A DNA stretch of 64,000 bases from Roridomyces roridus. Taxonomy: Eukaryota; Basidiomycota; Agaricomycetes; Agaricales; Mycenaceae. The notes beneath the pieces were generated by a model that saw nothing but the letters and a program-made list of their open reading frames with translations, searched no databases and was not told the DNA's origin. Shown piece after piece: positions 34,069 to 43,993 of this stretch. The first letter of the stretch is position 1. Every line of letters starts with the position of its first letter. The DNA lies in assembly GCA_029378245.1 (NCBI GenBank), contig JARKIF010000019.1:124001-188000 (forward strand), written 5' to 3'. A program made the position numbers and the translations under genes.

Positions 34069-34757
34069 TGGAGAAATGAGGAGGCGGGGTGTTGAGGGGA
34101 AGGTGGAGTTGCGGGGAACCGAGAGAGAAGCGAGGTTAAATAAGCTGCCATGCTCCGAATCCTACTCGGCCGGAAAAAATGAAATCATAGGTGCTCGCAT
34201 GGACCATTTACCAATGCAACATGCAACGCGTCGCGTGGGTCAAGAATAGGCGAAGGATGACCGCATATGTTTATCCCATGGACAAAAACGGAAAAAGAAT
34301 GTATCTCCTTCGTCAAGCTCCGGCCTGCCTCTCATCTCGGCAAGATTGCTTCTCTCCGACATTTCTTGGACATGCCACATTCCCTCCGAGTTCCTCTTGC
34401 GTTGTCGTTGGGTTCTCTAGATTTCTCATGGATGAACCTTGTACCACACCGACTTTTCGCAATTTACTTGTGCCGCCGCCCGCATGTGGCAAAAACAACA
34501 GCCTGAATCAGCTTGAATTTTGTGCCGCCCGATGGCGTTCCATGCGATACCTTCAGGCTTCAGGGCCACGGCCCGCGTTTCAGGCACTCTAGATGGTAAT
34601 CCAATCCGGCAGCCTTGCCGGTCGGTATCTGCTTGAACCTTGAACCTTGAAGCCGCGGCTGCACGCACAGGAAATGGCGTCGCGGAGATGGACGGAAAGG
34701 ATCCAAGGAACTCCAATGAAGGAAGAAAAGGATAAAAAAATACAAAAGGAGGTAGTA
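34069..34757. other. Intergenic region upstream of the sugar transporter
   Basis: No supported gene. Its left part is the sugar transporter promoter. It ends at a TA target duplication of the element at 34758. Confidence 0.4.
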
Positions 34758-34955
34758 GAGCGTATTGGATGTCGACAAAAAGTGGAAATTCTGTCAAGTG
34801 AAATCCTTGACAGATTTACATAAGCGAGTCTCGCAGCATTGATCCCACTGGAGCCCACTGGGCGTGTCCCATCAGCCCAACTTTTTGGTGAGATCCGCTC
34901 CACTTTTAAGCGAAATCTCGCTTAAATCCACTTTCTGGCGACATCCAATACGCTC
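34758..34955. mobile_element. 198-bp TIR element (MITE-like), TA target site
   Basis: The ends GAGCGTATTGGATGTCG (34758 on) and CGACATCCAATACGCTC (to 34955) are inverted copies. The similarity continues inward for about 30 bases with three mismatches (ACAAAAAGTGGA against CCAGAAAGTGGA). Each end is flanked by TA (34756-34757 and 34956-34957), the target duplication expected for Tc1/mariner-type elements. The 198-base interior encodes nothing, so it is a non-autonomous element. No second copy was seen in the window. Confidence 0.75.
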
Positions 34956-34969
34956 TAGTACAGGTAGGC

Positions 34970-35460
34970 ATCGGCACGGGTACGGGTAACCGTACCCGTG
35001 GAGTAGGCAAGGAGTAGGACGTGGATCGTTCGGGATATGGAGTAGTCGGAAGACGAAAGTACCGATACATACGTCGGCACTAGAAGAACATACAACGAGA
35101 TACAGTCTATTTATTTACTTGCTCGCTAGTCACACTAGAATTCGGCGACGTGAGCTAGAGGTTCACTCACCCGCTCAACTCGGGGATGGGACATTCTATT
35201 GGTGGCTGTGTACCCGTACCCGCGGGTACGGGTACGGGTTACCCGCGGGTTGGTGATGGCGGCAGTTCGGTGCTGAGGGCAATTTTTTTGGTTGAATTCA
35301 TATGCTTTGATGCTCAACAGGGTGAATTGAACGTGCTTACAGTTTCAAACCCCATGCTCGGTGTCGAAACGGCACATTCGCCGGCTTGGCGGCTTACCCG
35401 TGGGTCACGGGTACCTAGATCGGCTACCCGTACCCGTACCCGCGCGGGGTACGGGTAGAA
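34970..35460. repeat. Palindromic ACGGGT/ACCCGT hexamer clusters
   Basis: Three clusters of the hexamer ACGGGT and its complement occur at about 34975-35002, 35208-35250 and 35393-35456. Each switches orientation within the cluster, giving palindromes such as CACGGGTACGG ... CCGTACCCGTG and GTACCCGTACCCGCGGGTAC. The DNA between clusters is not coding. Similar clusters can mark ends of non-autonomous elements. Confidence 0.55.
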
Positions 35461-35479
35461 CGGGCGCCAGGGTTCCAGA

Positions 35480-35700
35480 GAGAGCAGAGATACGCAGGGC
35501 CGAGTCCGAGCGGGCTTTGAGACGAATGGCAGGCTCGGCCACAGTTGAACGCGACGTCGAGTCACTTGGGTCTTCGGCGGAATATCTCCTCGGGGAGGCG
35601 TGCGAGAGCGACGGAGACCCGTCCGTTCAAAGCGCGGCTCGTGACCGCGTTAGATATGATCAAACTCGGAGTGGCTTTGAGTATTTCTTGGCGAAGGTGG
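35480..35700 (+). pseudogene. Possible hAT transposase C-terminal relic
   Basis: One frame reads RRMAGSATVERD, close to the SATVER core of the hAT dimerisation region. A second frame slightly downstream reads SSGRRARATE then KARLVTALDMIKLG, like the F-S-x-GR ... P-x-x-V-x-AL-x-x-K continuation. A frameshift between them is needed. This is weak evidence from short motifs; the zinc-finger and catalytic parts are absent. Confidence 0.32.
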
Positions 35701-35878
35701 CATCTGAATCTTGTCTTCTATCTGCAAGTCCGACGCGGGAAACCGAGATGCTTGAAGGGTTGGAAGCAGAAGCTGGTGGAGCAAGACGCGTCACACGTGA
35801 TCGACACTGACCGCGTTTGATGAATTCTCACGCTGGTGCTCCCAATACTTAGATCTTGCCTTCATACATACCACCACC

Positions 35879-36756
35879 ATGCCCTACTCGATTTCTGCCC
35901 TCCTCGCCCTTCCTGGCAGCTTCGTTGGCCTGTTCTTTGCCAGCAAGGCTATCCACATCTCCACGCCGTTGCCGCCTGTTGTCAAGTACACGCCGACTCC
36001 CACCACCCACATCTTCCTCGAGCCAACGCGATGCCTTCCAAGCCCCACCTCGAGCGACGCCCAGCTGCCATACGGCGTCCTCATTGCATTAGTCCTCATC
36101 GTTCTCGCCAGCGTAGCCTTCACCATATGGGCAAAGTTCACCGCCATTCCGAGTTCAGAGTGTCGTGCATTGACCGTCCCGCCAATGTCGACGCCGAAGC
36201 CCGTGCAGGTGCCACCCAGTTCGAACCCACATCTGCGGCCCATTCTAAAGAATAGGCCATGCCCGTTCGCGCGCTCGTTCAAGTTATGGCTCGTCCTTTC
36301 GTTGTGTCTGTTCGCCATGTCCCACTTCCTCGCATCCACACCCACGCCGACTACCAAGGTCTCCCTTACCCACAGCTGGCTCCTCGAGTCGACGTTGCAG
36401 GAGATCGAGACAGGACTCTCCGCAGGCTTCGACGCAGTCGCATCCATAACCCATACATTCGCCTCTACCATCAACCATATTCGTTCCGACGGCTTGCAGT
36501 ACATGAAGATTGTGCTGCTCGACTTCGTCGGTCATACCCTGGGCCTCCTCATCCTCCTCGCCCATTGCCGCGTCTTGCCCTTCAGCGACATCCACCGCCG
36601 TTTCCTGTTGAATGTCGTAATTTTAGCGGCATCGGCGCTTTCTATCCCCTTCGCACTTCTTCTCTGGCACCGTCGGCGCGCAGATTTTGGTTGAGGATGC
36701 GGTATCTGCACTGGCGAAATCAAAGAGAGAGGGAAAGGTGTGTTCTCAAAGTCACA
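35879..36756 (+). pseudogene. Membrane-protein family copy C, internally deleted
   Basis: It starts MPYSISALLALPGSFVGLFF and follows copies A and B through the loop (KYTPTPTTHIFLEPTRCL), YGVLIALVLIVLASVAFTI, VLLDFVGHTLGLLILLAH and AASALSIPFALLLWH. It then stops at 36692-36694. Immediately after, out of frame, comes the 3' end of the family (EDAVSALAKSKREGK, matching EDTVLALAKSKREGE of A) and the family's 3' flank. About 700-800 bases encoding the last four helices are missing. The region after the second helix has also diverged from A and B. A truncated 271-residue product with an altered middle is possible, but a full protein is not. Confidence 0.7.
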
Positions 36757-37476
36757 ACTTTTTTCCTGGTCTGACTCGACCCTAGATATCGAGCTATGTC
36801 AAAGCTCGGTTGAGAATTGGTTAGCGGCGAGTTCCGGACGACCAGTAGAAGTGTCCAACGCAGCACCGAGTTTCGACCATCGCGAGAGAGGAGGATTGAC
36901 GCAACGCAACGGAATCGGTCGGGGACGCCCAACTTTTTTCGACATCAGCAAGCTTCTTACCTTCAAGTTCCTAAAGTGGTGTGTCGATTCTTCGACGTGT
37001 ACGTTTTCAGTCTGCTCTCAAGGATTCGGGACTCATTGTTCTTTAGTACGAGCAGTGCTTGGGTCGTTCAGTTCCGTCCGCTTCCCGACCGCCGAGTGAT
37101 AGATATGTTATACCCGCAGCCGCATGAGCTCGCACGAAATTGGCACGAAATATTATCTCTACGTTGCTGTACATTCAAATGCATACGATTTTTTCTCGAT
37201 ATCTCAGTCTGGGTCTGGATATGTGCACGTGAAATTTTGAAAAGACATGGACACAGTCTTCGGACAGCAGTCAATCAGACGCTGGCCACCGACACTGACA
37301 GTGACAAGGTGCGCGCATTATCAAACCCACATGGCCGCCGCAGGCGCGTCAATACCGCCATCATCAATCATCAATCAATCAAAGACACGATTTTTGCCAC
37401 CCGCACTCACGAGGTGCGCGCAACTTTTCACAATGCAGTACCAGGCCGTCGTGCTGACGCGGCTCAGTTTCTTTCC
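36757..37476. repeat. Copy C 3' flank and F-box copy 5 promoter
   Basis: About 36757-37135 matches the 3' flanks of copies A and B in inverted orientation (CAAGCTTCTTACCTTCAAG, GGTCGTTCAGTTCCGTCCGC). The rest leads into F-box copy 5 and includes, near 37340, CAGGCGCGTCAATACCGCC, also found just downstream of F-box copy 4. There is no gene. Confidence 0.6.
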
Positions 37477-39175
37477 ATGGCTAGCGCCGACCTTGCCAGT
37501 TCCCGAGCCTTGCGAATCCCCGAGATCGTGCGGTTGATTTGCGAACAAGTCGACGGCATCCCGAGAGGGTACGGGGCTACGAAGAAACCCTACCCGTTTC
37601 CCTGGTTGGCTCGGACGTCCAAAATCTTCCTGGAACCTGCGTTGGATATTATATGGGGGCGACTCGGATATCTACACCCGCTTGTCAAATGCATGCCAGA
37701 GACGCTTTGGGAAGAACGACATCAAGGAGAGACTGGCCAGAAAGTCATTGTGAGTCGAGCGACGTCTCTCGCTGCCCATTATTGACCACAGTTAGCGCCT
37801 CCGTCGCCCTATCCTCTGTGAAGATCTTGACCGGCTGCTGTTTTATTCTGTGCGAGTGAAGGATTTGTATATCCCGCACGAGGCAGTCAAGCGAGTTGAG
37901 CTGGTGCACCGCGAGGTTATGCAGGCCTTGACTATGGCGCTTGGGTCTTCACAGGCTTTCATGCCCATACTGTCTCGTCTCACCTGGAATCCCGTTCGAG
38001 ACGTGCCATTCATGCACCGCCTGCTTGGACCGAACATCCAAAATCTCTTCATCGAGTTGGACCAGGCCAACACTTCGCTTTCCCTTCTTCCACAGTTGAA
38101 GGCTTCATGTCCTCAAGTCACTTCGCTGACATTGGGCTTCAGTGAACCCGCGGTCCGGCAATCCACACTTATTGCACTCTCAAGTGCCGTATGCGGATTG
38201 TATCATCTAACAAAGCTCACAATCCCGAACCTAAATCTCCCCGGTTTTGTCCATATCTCCCAGCTCCCTTCATTGACCCATCTCGTCCTCTCCGCTGCTG
38301 AACAACCGGGCACCCTACAGCTCTCACAACTTCCCTATCCCGCTTTCCCCGCCTTCGAATACCTTTCCCTCGCTTGCGAATCTCCCACCTTTTGTGCGGA
38401 GCTCGTGAAGACCGTTTCATCTCCGCACTTTGATAATGTGCACATCCGGTGCCTGAAGAATTGGACAACCATCGAGTGGAAGGAAGTGTTCACCAGTCTC
38501 GCTGGTTGTCGCGCACTTGATTCCATCGAAGTCTCTCAGTCCTGTGAGCACGTACGGGCAGAGGATGCCGCCCTATACACCCTCTCGGGGGATACAATCC
38601 GGCCACTTTTAGCACTGGAGGCCATGGCCTCTTTGGGCTTGCAAATCTACCCCGGCCTCGTCGTCAAGGACGAGTTTCTCGCAGAGATGGCCGTCGCCTG
38701 GCCGAAACTACGTTCTCTTGAACTCAGCACCGAAATCCTCGTAACCGGTCAACCCCGAGCAACGTTAGCGTGCTTGATCCCCTTCGCCCGACACTGTCCA
38801 CGCTTGCATACCCTAGGCATCCGCATGCAGAGTGATGAAATCCCCGAATTCTCCCAGGTCCCGGGCGAGCGACTCGAGCACTCCCTCGACACTCTTTACG
38901 TCGGGACATCGCCTATATGGGACCTGTCCGAGGACGTCGGGAAGATTGCTGCATTCGTCTCGAATTTGTTTCCGCACATCCAAGGTGTCCACGCGTCTGA
39001 CCATACTTCGACCGAAGAGCTCTGCCGTTACTCAGATTCATGGTCTCGCGTGTCGGAACTCGTTCCCGTCATCGCGTCTGTGAGATCGCAGGAGAAGGAG
39101 TTTTGGACCCAGGAGTTGGGGGCTGAGGAGGAATTCGAAGAGGAATCGAGTACGGAGGACGACGCTGGGACATGA
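37477..39175 (+). CDS. F-box/LRR-like protein, copy 5 (intact)
   Basis: Exons 37477-37749 and 37796-39175 with a 46-base intron give 550 aa with no break. The head has RALRIPEIVRLICEQV, PWLARTSKIFLEPALDIIW and LHPLVKCMPETLWEE. Exon 2 opens RLRRPILCEDLDRLLFYSVR and carries the same degenerate leucine-rich series (LTKLTIPNLNLPGFVHISQL, LACLIPFARHCPRLHTLGIR), the family signature VGTSPIWDLSEDVGKIAAFV, and an acidic tail (EEESSTEDDAGT). The upstream open frame is a continuation into the repeat flank and is not used. The predicted role is the same as copy 4: substrate adaptor of an SCF ubiquitin ligase. It is convergent to membrane-protein copy B. Confidence 0.86.
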
Positions 39176-39828
39176 ACCGGTTAGAAATATGATGAAAAGG
39201 ATTTGTGCTGTCGGGTCCATGCTATCCCCGCTCCCCCCCCTGGTCATATGACGGGGCGTTTCGCGACATGGCCTTCATTCGAGATGTTTTGGGAGCAAAT
39301 GCATGGAGCTTATCTTGTATACGTCATTCAACGAGAATACAGCGACTTTTTCTTGGGCAAAGGAATCGGACTAGTTTGCAAAAGAAACGGTAGATAGATA
39401 GATATAGAAAGACATGGGCACATTGACGGGCTAGAGGTAATCTTCGGTGCAAGCTCCTGCGGCTGCGGGTATAAGTACTAATATAAACTATCACTCGGCG
39501 GTCGGGAAGCGGACGGACTGAACGACCCAAGCACTGCTCGCACTAAAGAACAATGAGTGACGAATCCTTGAGAGCAGACTGAAAACCTACACGTCAAAGA
39601 ATCGACACACCACTTCAGGAACTTGAAGGTAAGAAGCGCTTGCTGATGTCGAAAAAGAGTTGGGCGTCCCCGACCGATTCCGTAGCGTTGCGTCAATCCC
39701 TCCAAAGTTGTCCTCTTTCGTGATGGTCGAATCTCGGCGCTGCGTTGGGCACTTCTACTGGTCGTCCGGAACTCACCGCTAACCGAGTCTCAACCGAGCT
39801 TTGATATGGCTCTATATCTAGGGTCGAG
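39176..39828. repeat. Convergent spacer shared with 24645-25329
   Basis: Homologous to the spacer between F-box copy 4 and copy A, see that entry. It contains an extra stretch (about 39300-39360) not present there. No gene. Confidence 0.65.
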
Positions 39829-41405
39829 TCAGACGACGAAGAAGCTGTGACTTTGAGAACGCACCTCTCCCTCTCTCTTTGATTTCGCCAGTGCCAATAC
39901 CGTATCCTCAATACGACTTTGTTCACGACGGGTTTCTGATCGAAGGTGAGTAAATGCAGGGTGGGTCACGAATGAAGACGTACGATATAAAAGAAACCGT
40001 ACAGGACAACGATGGGCGCGACAATAAGCTGAAGAATAGTTAACAACGGTCAGGTATATGAATGGGAGACTGACCATTTGCTGGCAACGCGATAGCTCTA
40101 CCATCGTGATCCAAAGGAATTGGGTGAGCCGACGTAACTCTCTGGTCTGACCCATCCTCCAGTATCTGTAAAGCTCCACGGACGGCTGGTAGAGTTCCCA
40201 AATCTGAATTCTGGCTTGCGCGGACCAAAGCGCCTGGGTTTCCAGGTCCAGTATTTTCGACTGGCTTATACTGTCCAGATTCTGCAGCTCCACAGTCATG
40301 AAGGTGGGCCGTGCGGACGAGTAAAGGATGAAAGCGGAGAAGGCGTCCCATATGAAGAGACAGATGATGACGGAGAGCGCCCGGCGGTGTCGATAAAGGA
40401 ACACTTTACGCAATATCCGCATCATCGGGGCTACTTGGAAGAGGAAGAAGAGCGCTAGTTGGAAGAGGGACGTTGCTGAGTATATCGCGGCAGGTCCCAG
40501 AATCATCTGCTGGAAGATAAGCGAAATGTAGGCGGCCAGAACTGAAGGACTGACCGGTACATAGGCAGATGGCTGCGACCGTAGGAAGAGCCAAATGTTG
40601 AAACAAATCCGCTGGATATTGGGAAGCAGTCCTTGCAGACGCTGCGTTCGCGTCATGGAATAGTAGAGGAGTGGGAGGCTCCAGTTGAATCGAGGGTGCC
40701 AGAGGATAATGATGAGCGGAATAGACAGCGTGCAAGCCGCCCCGAGGACCACCGTGAGGGGGAAGCGATGACGGCGGAGGAAAGGCATGGTGCTTCGACG
40801 ATGGATGAAGAAAATGAGGAGGCCGATGGTATGACCGATGACGGCGAGCAGGGTGATGTTGAGATACTGCAAGCCATGGTCGTGTAGGTTCTGGACAATG
40901 CTGAGGACGTCTATAACTCTCTCCTCGAGCACCATTGCTAGGCGGTATAGCATTAACTCGGGAAACAAGCTCTTGGTGGGAGGCGCTTGGATGACCGTCA
41001 CGGTGGAGGAGAGGTGGAAGGCAATATTGAGAAAGATGACTACGAGCCAAGGCGGCCATGCCTCGAATTCGTCTGGCGTCGTGTCAGGGTCGGGCTCTGG
41101 TGGTGCTGCAGAGGGAGTTGGGCTGCGGAGTCGACGGCGAAGGGTGAACGTCGACCAAATGGTGAAGACGACGCTGGCGAGAATGAGAGCGACCAATCCA
41201 ACCATAACGATGTAGGGGAACTGGGCGTCGTTGGAGATGGGGCTTGGAAGGCATCGTGTCGGCTCGAGGAAGATGAGGTGGTGCGAGTCGGGGTGTACTT
41301 GACAACAGGCGGCGACTGCGGGGAGATGTGGATAGCTTTGCTGGCAAAGAACAGGCCTGCGAGGCTGCGAGGGAGGGCGAAGAGGGCAGAAATCGAGTAG
41401 GGCAT
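39829..41405 (-). pseudogene. Membrane-protein family copy B, one-base deletion
   Basis: Very close to copy A throughout (for example MPYSISALFALPRSLAGLFF, LLAVIGHTIGLLIFFIHRRS, LSVIICLFIWDAFSAFIL, LIVAPIVVLYGFFYIV) with the same intron after RCQQM. Near 41274-41278 the minus-strand reading loses one base relative to A (ACCACCTCATC against ACCACCCACATC). The frame shifts after about residue 45, in the THIFLEPTRCL loop, and the rest, though open, is out of phase with the start. If the deletion is real only a short N-terminal peptide is made; if it is an error, this is a second intact gene of about 495 aa. Confidence 0.68.
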
Positions 41406-41609
41406 GGTGGTGGTACTGAATCAAGTGTATTCTGAGCATCATTGATCAACAAACGCGTCGCGTCGCGGTCTCTCCAAGCACCACATTCCATTGGACGGTG
41501 AAAAAATCTCCAGAAACATGTTATACTTATACGGCCTACGCTAGATTTTCTACATTTACAAATTATCCAAGGTGCTCATCGTACGCTAGATCTAATCCAC
41601 CAACTTCCC

Positions 41610-43542
41610 TCATCCCATAGCCATCTCGATATTCTTCCCCTTTACACTTTTCCACTCGATACCCAATGCACCCACAAGCGAAAGCGACGCCATCGCCGTA
41701 CTGACATAGAAAGTGCTCACGAGCGCCGAGTTGTATTGCTCTAACACGGCCGGGAGGTACTCTGCTGCGACGTGATCCCGCAGCGAGGTCGCGCCGGCAC
41801 TCAGGACGACACTCGCATCGACGCCAGGAACGTTGGCCGCGAGGCCTTGTGATAGTTTGTTGGAGAAGACGTTTTGCCCAACAGAGACAAAGAGGGCGCC
41901 CCCGATGATCTGCATGAACATGACCAAACTGGTCCCCGTCGGAATATCCTGCAGGCTCAACACCGTCTGCGCCGCCATGATCGGCTGCTGCATCCCAAAA
42001 CCAACGCCCAACCCGTAGAGGATTTGATAACCAATCCACTTTTCATGTGGGGTGCTCGTGCTGGTGAACGTCGAGATGAGACCCGCGCCAATGCCCATGA
42101 GGATGGAGGAGAGTATCATGAAGGGCGTGTAGTACCCGATGGCGGTGATGATTCCACCGGCGAGGAGCGACGAGATGGCAAGAGAGAGGATCATGGGCAG
42201 GTTATCGATGCCAGACTTGACGGCGCTCACACCCTTGATGGCTTGGAACCAAATCGGCAGCTAAGACTCGTTCGGTGAGCTGTTTGAGAAGCAGGACATG
42301 GGAACGCACGTAGTAAACAAGGATGAAGAACGAGGCTCCCAAGCATCCTGCAAAGAACCCTCCCGTCCAGATACTCCGATGCTTGAGTATTCTGGGTGGC
42401 ACGGTCGCCGTATCTTGCTGCCAGATTTGAACACCGATAAACACCGAAATGAGGACACCAAATAGCACAAAGAGTGCGATGATGCGACCGTCCGACCAGG
42501 GGTACTGCGAACCACCCCATTGAAGCGCGAGCAGCAAACAAACAATCGCGGGCACGAAGATGGCCGTACCGATCGGATCAAATTGCCAAATACGTTCGGA
42601 GAGAGATATCGACTGCGATTCGCGGGGCGCTCCAGGATTTTTGAAGAAGAGGGCAATGACAAAGAGGGTGACGCCTCCGATGGGGAGATTCTGTACGAAG
42701 GGTCAATGATCCGCGACAAAAATCGAAGGAAGGAATGCACAATGTAGAAACACCATCTCCAGCTAACCTTGTCCGTGAATACGCCGCCGAGGAGGGGTCC
42801 AACGACGCTAGCAATTCCGTAGGTCGCGCCTAAGAGTTATAACACGTCGAAGAATGAGACTCATGTGTTATAGTGTCTGTTTATAAGAGACTACATACCT
42901 ATGAGTCCCGTGTACATCGGCCGCTGACGCAGGGGGACGGTGTTGGCTACAATGATCAAAGCACCTGAGAATATTCCCGCGCTTCCAAGGCCTGCGATGG
43001 CGCGCCCAACGATGAGCGCTACGGAAGAAGGGGCAACGCCGCAGATGAGAGAACCGAGTTCGAATATGCTGATAGCCACGATATAGACCCATTTGATGCT
43101 AAGGAAGCTGTAGAATCGGCCAAACAGGAGCTGGAATGCGGCGGTGGTGAGGAGATATCTGTACGGGGCGATTAACTGGCGAGCATGAAAGCACAGAAGT
43201 AACGCACGCAGAGGCATACCAACCCACATCGTCCAAACTATTGAACTGGTCTGTAATTTTGGGTATGGCCGTCGATACGATGGTGTTGTCCTGTAAGTGA
43301 GTGAGACGGGCGTGAAGCGTAGATGGAACTTGACGCACTATCGCGACGAGGAAGACGGAAAGGCAAAGAGCGAGGGTGATGAGGAAGAGTTTCACGCCCG
43401 TGGGGTACTCGACTCCATCTTCATTCACATAGCGAGCCTTTTCATTTTCTTTCACTGGGCTCGGGGGCAAATCGACGGAAGCGATAGAGGGTCGGAGGGT
43501 GTGCGAGGGCGAGACGGGTTCCGAGTCTTCTGGCGTGGACAT
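41610..43542 (-). CDS. MFS drug:H+ antiporter, DHA2 (14-helix) type
   Basis: Start at 43542 ([13 protein letters not shown]), stop at 41610; several introns of about 50-75 bases. The N-terminus is cytosolic and Ser/Pro-rich, followed by [17 protein letters not shown] (helix 1) and [17 protein letters not shown], the DHA2 motif after helix 1. Other pieces are [39 protein letters not shown] (antiporter helix 5), [50 protein letters not shown] and [18 protein letters not shown]. Family members expel toxic small molecules or secondary metabolites at the plasma membrane, driven by protons; the substrate is unknown. No metabolite gene cluster is visible around it. Confidence 0.87.
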
Positions 43543-43993
43543 GGTGGCAGAAGACGAAGGAAAGACAATGCAGCGGCAATTATATAGCATATAGCTCCTG
43601 TGTTCGGCTGAACATGACGCGTAAATCTCCTATTTAAAAGTTGGTCATCTTGACGTACAGATAGCATTTAGAGCAGCTTACTTTGAAGCCACGATGGAAA
43701 GAAGCTTTCGCTCTTCGCTTCCAGGTTGCCTTGAGTTTTCTTCGCCATTTTCTTCTGTACCTGGTTGCCAGCAGTGAGCATTCGATCGAACGACTCGGGT
43801 GGTTGAGTCAGAGGATCTGTCTCAGAGACTCCTCTGCGGCTCCTCTGCATTTCGAGGATTGATTAAACGCCTGTGTCCAAATTAGGCAATTCGCGACTTT
43901 CCCTCTTGGTGCAGTTAAAAAAACAAATGAACCAGAAAATAGAAGCACCAACCATATAAACTCAGGACCCGCATAATGCATTTCAACAGTATC
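43543..43993. other. Intergenic region
   Basis: Between the DHA2 transporter start and the zinc-finger gene stop (both minus strand). A 60-residue frame at 43668-43850 (-) has no recognisable content. Confidence 0.4.

Noticed and set aside
35361..35810. 149-aa frame as a gene
   Set aside because: No splice structure and only one short hAT-like motif; kept as a low-confidence relic.
36817..37476. N-terminal extension of F-box copy 5
   Set aside because: It is repeat flank of copy C that happens to be open; the ATG at 37477 fits the family.
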